From Oscillospiraceae bacterium (GTDB lineage: Bacteria; Bacillota; Clostridia; UBA1381), in contig JAFLUR010000076.1 in NCBI GenBank assembly GCA_022508725.1, positions 1 through 9,029 on the forward strand: a DNA stretch of 9,029 nucleotides, written 5' to 3'. Shown here piece after piece: positions 7,189 through 9,029 of this stretch. Positions within the stretch are counted from its first letter, which is position 1. Every line of letters starts with the position of its first letter. The notes under the pieces were generated by a model. The model did not search any database, had not been told where the DNA came from, and saw only the letters and a list, made by a program, of their open reading frames with translations. Made by a program: the position numbers and the translations under genes.

Positions 7189-7194
7189 CCTCCC
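7189..7194 (-). promoter_or_regulatory. Ribosome binding site deciding the kinase start
   Basis: GGGAGG is 6 nt before the ATG at 7182 and next to the TGA of the HD-GYP gene (7196-7198), a layout typical of coupled translation. It rules out the upstream GTG at 7227 as the main start. Confidence 0.75.
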
Positions 7195-7195
7195 G

Positions 7196-8284
7196 TCAAT
7201 TTTCCGGTTTGGCGTCCTCTTCCTCACGCTTTTTCAAATTCTCACGAAGCTTTTGCACGATCGCCTCAAATTCCTTTTCACATTTCAGAAACACATCCAC
7301 AACATCGGGGTCGAACTGTGTTCCGCGGCCTTCCGCTATCGTCGCGCACGCCGTTATATGGCTTGTTTCGTCCTTATATATTCTGTGTGACACAAGAGCG
7401 TCGTAAACATCGGCAACCGCCATTATCCTTGCGCACAGCGGTATTTCTTCTCCCTTAAGTCCGTTGGGATAGCCCTTTCCGTCATATCTCTCATGATGCG
7501 AAAGCGCCAGGTCCTTGCTCATGTTCAGATATTCGTTATATTCCGATTCCTTGATGATATTCTCGATCATTTGCGCGCCTATAACGGTATGCTCCTTGAT
7601 TTTCGCATATTCCGAATTATCGAGTCTCGACGGCTTTAAAAGGATATTGTCCCTTATGCCTATTTTTCCTATATCATGCAGCGGCGCGCTGCGGGTGAAC
7701 AGATGGATATATTCATCCGTTATGATATTCTTGTATTTATCCGTCTTTGCAAGCTCGCGGGCAAGAATTTTGACATATTCCACCGTTCTCATGACATGAC
7801 CGCCCGTCTCGTTGTCATGACATTCTATCATTTCGCAGAAGCATCTTATTATGGAGTCCTCCAAAACGAGTATATGCTTTGTTTTCTCCTCGATCTTCTT
7901 TTCAAGCTCCTTTTTGTACGATGAAAGCTCCATCTGCGTTTCTATACGCAAAAGCATACTCTCCGGAGTAAACGGCTTTGTTATAAAATCAACCGCGCCC
8001 TTTTGAAAGCCCTTGACCTCATTTTCGCTGTCATGGCTTGCCGTAAGGAATATTACCGGAATATCTGCCGTTTCCTCGTTTTCTTTTATGTATGTTATCG
8101 TTTCGAAGCCGTCCATATCGGGCATATTTATATCAAGCAGTATAAGATCCGGAATTTGGATCTGCAGAAACTGCAATGCCTGCTCTCCCGATTTTACAAC
8201 ACTTACTTTATAGCTGTCGCGCAAAATACCCGCCGCGACCTTTAAATTCAATACGCTGTCATCGACCAACAGTATGTGTTTCAT
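7196..8284 (-). CDS. Response regulator with HD-GYP domain (cyclic di-GMP phosphodiesterase), RpfG-like
   Basis: A 362-residue cytosolic regulator expected to break down c-di-GMP when phosphorylated. The receiver (~2-120) has the acidic pair D8/D9 (LLVDDS), phospho-accepting D51 (LLDINMPDMDG), T81 and K103 (FITKPF). A coiled linker (~125-145, KKELEKKIEEKTKH) joins it to the HD-GYP domain (~147-345). That domain has ETGGHVMR (H163), LHDIGKIGI with H203/D204, KEHT (H232), SHHERYDGKGYP with H263/H264 and GYP at 271-273, and ADVYDAL (D292). All expected metal ligands and the GYP signature are present, so it should be active. A charged tail (KLRENLKKREEEDAKPEN) follows. The ATG at 8284 is chosen because the protein then begins MKHILLVDD; a GTG at 8317 would add 11 atypical residues. 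The Shine-Dalgarno is weak (AAGGGCGG). It is the first gene of the operon with the hybrid kinase and DegV-like genes. Confidence 0.93.
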   Translation of the reverse strand: MKHILLVDDSVLNLKVAAGILRDSYKVSVVKSGEQALQFLQIQIPDLILLDINMPDMDGFETITYIKENEETADIPVIFLTASHDSENEVKGFQKGAVDFITKPFTPESMLLRIETQMELSSYKKELEKKIEEKTKHILVLEDSIIRCFCEMIECHDNETGGHVMRTVEYVKILARELAKTDKYKNIITDEYIHLFTRSAPLHDIGKIGIRDNILLKPSRLDNSEYAKIKEHTVIGAQMIENIIKESEYNEYLNMSKDLALSHHERYDGKGYPNGLKGEEIPLCARIMAVADVYDALVSHRIYKDETSHITACATIAEGRGTQFDPDVVDVFLKCEKEFEAIVQKLRENLKKREEEDAKPEN

Positions 8285-8344
8285 AAAAATTCCGCCCTTT
8301 TCAAAAAATTTCTTCACAATTATACTGACAATACCATATTCACT

Positions 8345-8373
8345 ATTCTATCACATAAATGATCTTTTGTAAA
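8345..8373 (-). promoter_or_regulatory. Promoter of the HD-GYP / kinase / DegV operon
   Basis: TTTACA (-35, 8368-8373; 5 of 6) is spaced exactly 17 bp from TAGAAT (-10, 8345-8350; 5 of 6), which has the extended TGTGA in front. Transcription would start near 8337, giving a leader of ~50 nt. A second TATAAT at 8319-8324 lacks a -35 and is a weaker alternative. Confidence 0.65.
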
Positions 8374-8427
8374 CATAAAATTTCATCATAATCGAAATTT
8401 TTTCTTATTTATAATGGGAACGAGGAA

Positions 8428-8479
8428 GCAAAGAAACGGCGCAGAGCCTTAAAACACAGACTTTGCGCCGTTTCTTTGC
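8428..8479. repeat. Long perfect inverted repeat (16 bp arms) between the coiled-coil remnant and the operon promoter
   Basis: GCAAAGAAACGGCGCA (8428-8443) and its exact complement (8464-8479) flank a 20-nt loop. A G-T, an A-T and a G-C pair extend the stem to 19. No T-run follows on either strand, so it is not a standard Rho-independent terminator. It may still end transcripts from the coiled-coil side, protect an RNA end, or be a remnant of a small mobile repeat. The pairing itself is certain; the role is not. Confidence 0.75.
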
Positions 8480-8493
8480 CTGCCGGTATACGG

Positions 8494-8569
8494 ACACCCC
8501 GATATATGTATCCGCTCAGCCTATTTTTATCTTCAAAAGCTCTGTTTCGCTTGCGGTGAATTTATAAAG
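8494..8569. repeat. Direct repeat, copy 1 (decayed 3' end of the coiled-coil gene)
   Basis: Matches 8643-8718 with a constant offset of 149 bp. From 8504 to 8569 it is 64 of 66 identical, with weaker similarity down to 8494. The match stops sharply at 8569/8718. Confidence 0.9.
8516..8569 (-). pseudogene. 3' fragment of a second copy of the coiled-coil gene
   Basis: The minus strand encodes a copy of the last ~17 residues of the neighbouring coiled-coil protein plus its TGA (8516-8518). The end reads KFTASETELLKIKIG, against KFTASEIELLKIKIG in the intact gene. One of the two differences is silent (Leu TTG/TTA) and the other is Ile to Thr. Upstream of codon ~103 the similarity stops and the sequence (8570-8634) is AT-rich with no start codon or reading frame, so the rest of the copy is gone. 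It may be the remains of a tandem duplicate after deletion, or a short local duplication of the gene's end. Confidence 0.7.
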
Positions 8570-8616
8570 AAATGCTGAATAAATCAAATATCAAAAAATA
8601 ATTCGGCAACGCGACG

Positions 8617-8648
8617 AAAAAACAGTGCGTTCGGGGGCGTTTACGCCC
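8617..8648 (-). terminator. Weak terminator-like hairpin after the coiled-coil gene
   Basis: On the minus strand GGGCG (8648-8644) and CGCCC (8639-8635) form a 5-bp all-GC stem with a TAAA loop, with three more possible pairs outside an internal loop. A run of six T (8622-8617) follows about 12 nt later, further away than usual, so activity is uncertain. Confidence 0.4.
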
Positions 8649-8718
8649 GGAAATATGTATCCGCTCAGCCTATTTTTATCTTTAAAAGCTCTATTTCGCT
8701 TGCGGTGAATTTATAAAG
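8643..8718. repeat. Direct repeat, copy 2 (3' end of the intact coiled-coil gene)
   Basis: Partner of 8494-8569. It covers the last 17-18 codons, the stop at 8665-8667 and about 20 bp of downstream flank, so the repeat includes both coding and non-coding sequence. Confidence 0.9.
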
Positions 8719-9024
8719 CATTTCAAGCCGATTTATTTGACTCTTCATCGAATCGAGGTTCAGACTGTCGATCTTTTCAAAATTTGCCTGATATCCCTCG
8801 CCTATCATATCAACGCATTGCTTGACGGTCGTTTCGAGAGTAAACGTATTTCGTTTTACTTCCTTTTCAAGCTCGTCAACCTTGGTTTCAAGGTTATCGA
8901 GCTTTTCATTGATCGCTTTGTTGTCCCGTTCAAGGTTATCGACCTTTGTTTCAATATTGTCAAGTCTTTGGTTCATTTTTTTCATCTCGTCAAATATGGC
9001 TTGCAGCATTTCAAAGTCGGTCAT
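8665..9024 (-). CDS. Small coiled-coil protein of unknown function
   Basis: A 119-residue, highly charged protein with no signal peptide or membrane segment. Residues ~5-60 show heptad spacing of Leu/Ile/Val with Lys/Glu between, typical of a parallel coiled coil. Within it, residues 20-40 (starting RLDNIETKVDNLE) and 41-61 (starting KLDNLETKVDELE) are a 21-residue repeat, exactly three heptads. The second half has TTVKQCVDMIGEGYQANFEKID and ends in a helix (ASEIELLKIKIG). It resembles short uncharacterised coiled-coil proteins, often in several copies, found in many Clostridia; I know no assigned function. The ATG at 9024 is 5 bases from the window edge, so the Shine-Dalgarno and promoter lie outside and a longer N-terminus cannot be excluded. 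A decayed copy of its 3' end follows downstream. It could be a scaffold or oligomerisation factor, but nothing in the sequence shows this. Confidence 0.75.
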   Translation of the reverse strand: MTDFEMLQAIFDEMKKMNQRLDNIETKVDNLERDNKAINEKLDNLETKVDELEKEVKRNTFTLETTVKQCVDMIGEGYQANFEKIDSLNLDSMKSQINRLEMLYKFTASEIELLKIKIG

Positions 9025-9029
9025 TTTTT

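Noticed and set aside
7183..7227. GTG start at 7227 for the kinase, overlapping the HD-GYP gene.
   Set aside because: No Shine-Dalgarno, and the added residues (RKRTPNRKIDGRII) are read from the SD region of the better ATG at 7182.
1235..8355. Shared TGTGATA(T/G)AAT in three promoters as a possible common regulator site.
   Set aside because: It equals the general Gram-positive extended -10 consensus (TRTGN plus TATAAT), so housekeeping sigma factor recognition explains it.
1..9029. CRISPR array, tRNA, rRNA, insertion sequence or phage genes.
   Set aside because: No regularly spaced repeats, cloverleaf-like sequence, transposase or integrase motif was seen on either strand.

Overview
The window looks like chromosomal DNA from an anaerobic, polysaccharide-degrading Clostridia-type Firmicute (Ruminococcaceae/Oscillospiraceae-like). 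The grounds are moderate GC with AT-rich intergenic gaps, Bacillus/Clostridium-style extended -10 promoters, mostly strong Shine-Dalgarno sites, a secreted PL11 rhamnogalacturonan lyase, a secreted copper-amine-oxidase-N/cohesin-like protein, a ComFB protein and a DegV protein. Genus and species cannot be fixed from the sequence. Every gene I can support is on the minus strand, so transcription runs from high to low coordinates.

Layout in transcription order. (1) 8665-9024 encodes a small coiled-coil protein. Just beyond its stop is a short weak hairpin, and then a second, decayed copy of the gene's last ~18 codons (8516-8569), which makes a ~76-bp direct repeat. A 16-bp perfect inverted repeat lies at 8428-8479. 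(2) A good extended -10 promoter (8345-8373) drives a probable three-gene operon. It encodes a receiver/HD-GYP response regulator (7196-8284), a six-TM hybrid histidine kinase with a degenerate receiver, an intact receiver and an HPt domain (4504-7182), and a divergent DegV-family lipid-binding-like protein (3567-4424). (3) A monocistronic gene with its own promoter encodes a secreted protein with a copper amine oxidase N-terminal domain, a Ser/Pro linker and a cohesin-like domain (2289-3431). (4) A gene with its own promoter encodes a ComFB-family protein with a long disordered tail (1470-2159) and is followed by a Rho-independent terminator (1352-1399). (5) The 5' part of a secreted PL11 lyase gene (1148 down past the left edge) has an extended -10 promoter overlapped by a 7-bp dyad.

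How the genes may work together (inference): the kinase and HD-GYP regulator have the domain plan of the RpfC/RpfG pair, in which a membrane hybrid kinase controls a c-di-GMP phosphodiesterase. Here a DegV protein, from a family that binds fatty acids, is co-transcribed. Two genes further on is a ComFB-type protein, a family reported to bind cyclic dinucleotides. The flanking secreted lyase and cohesin-like protein are extracellular or surface functions of the kind c-di-GMP could control, but nothing in the sequence proves that link.
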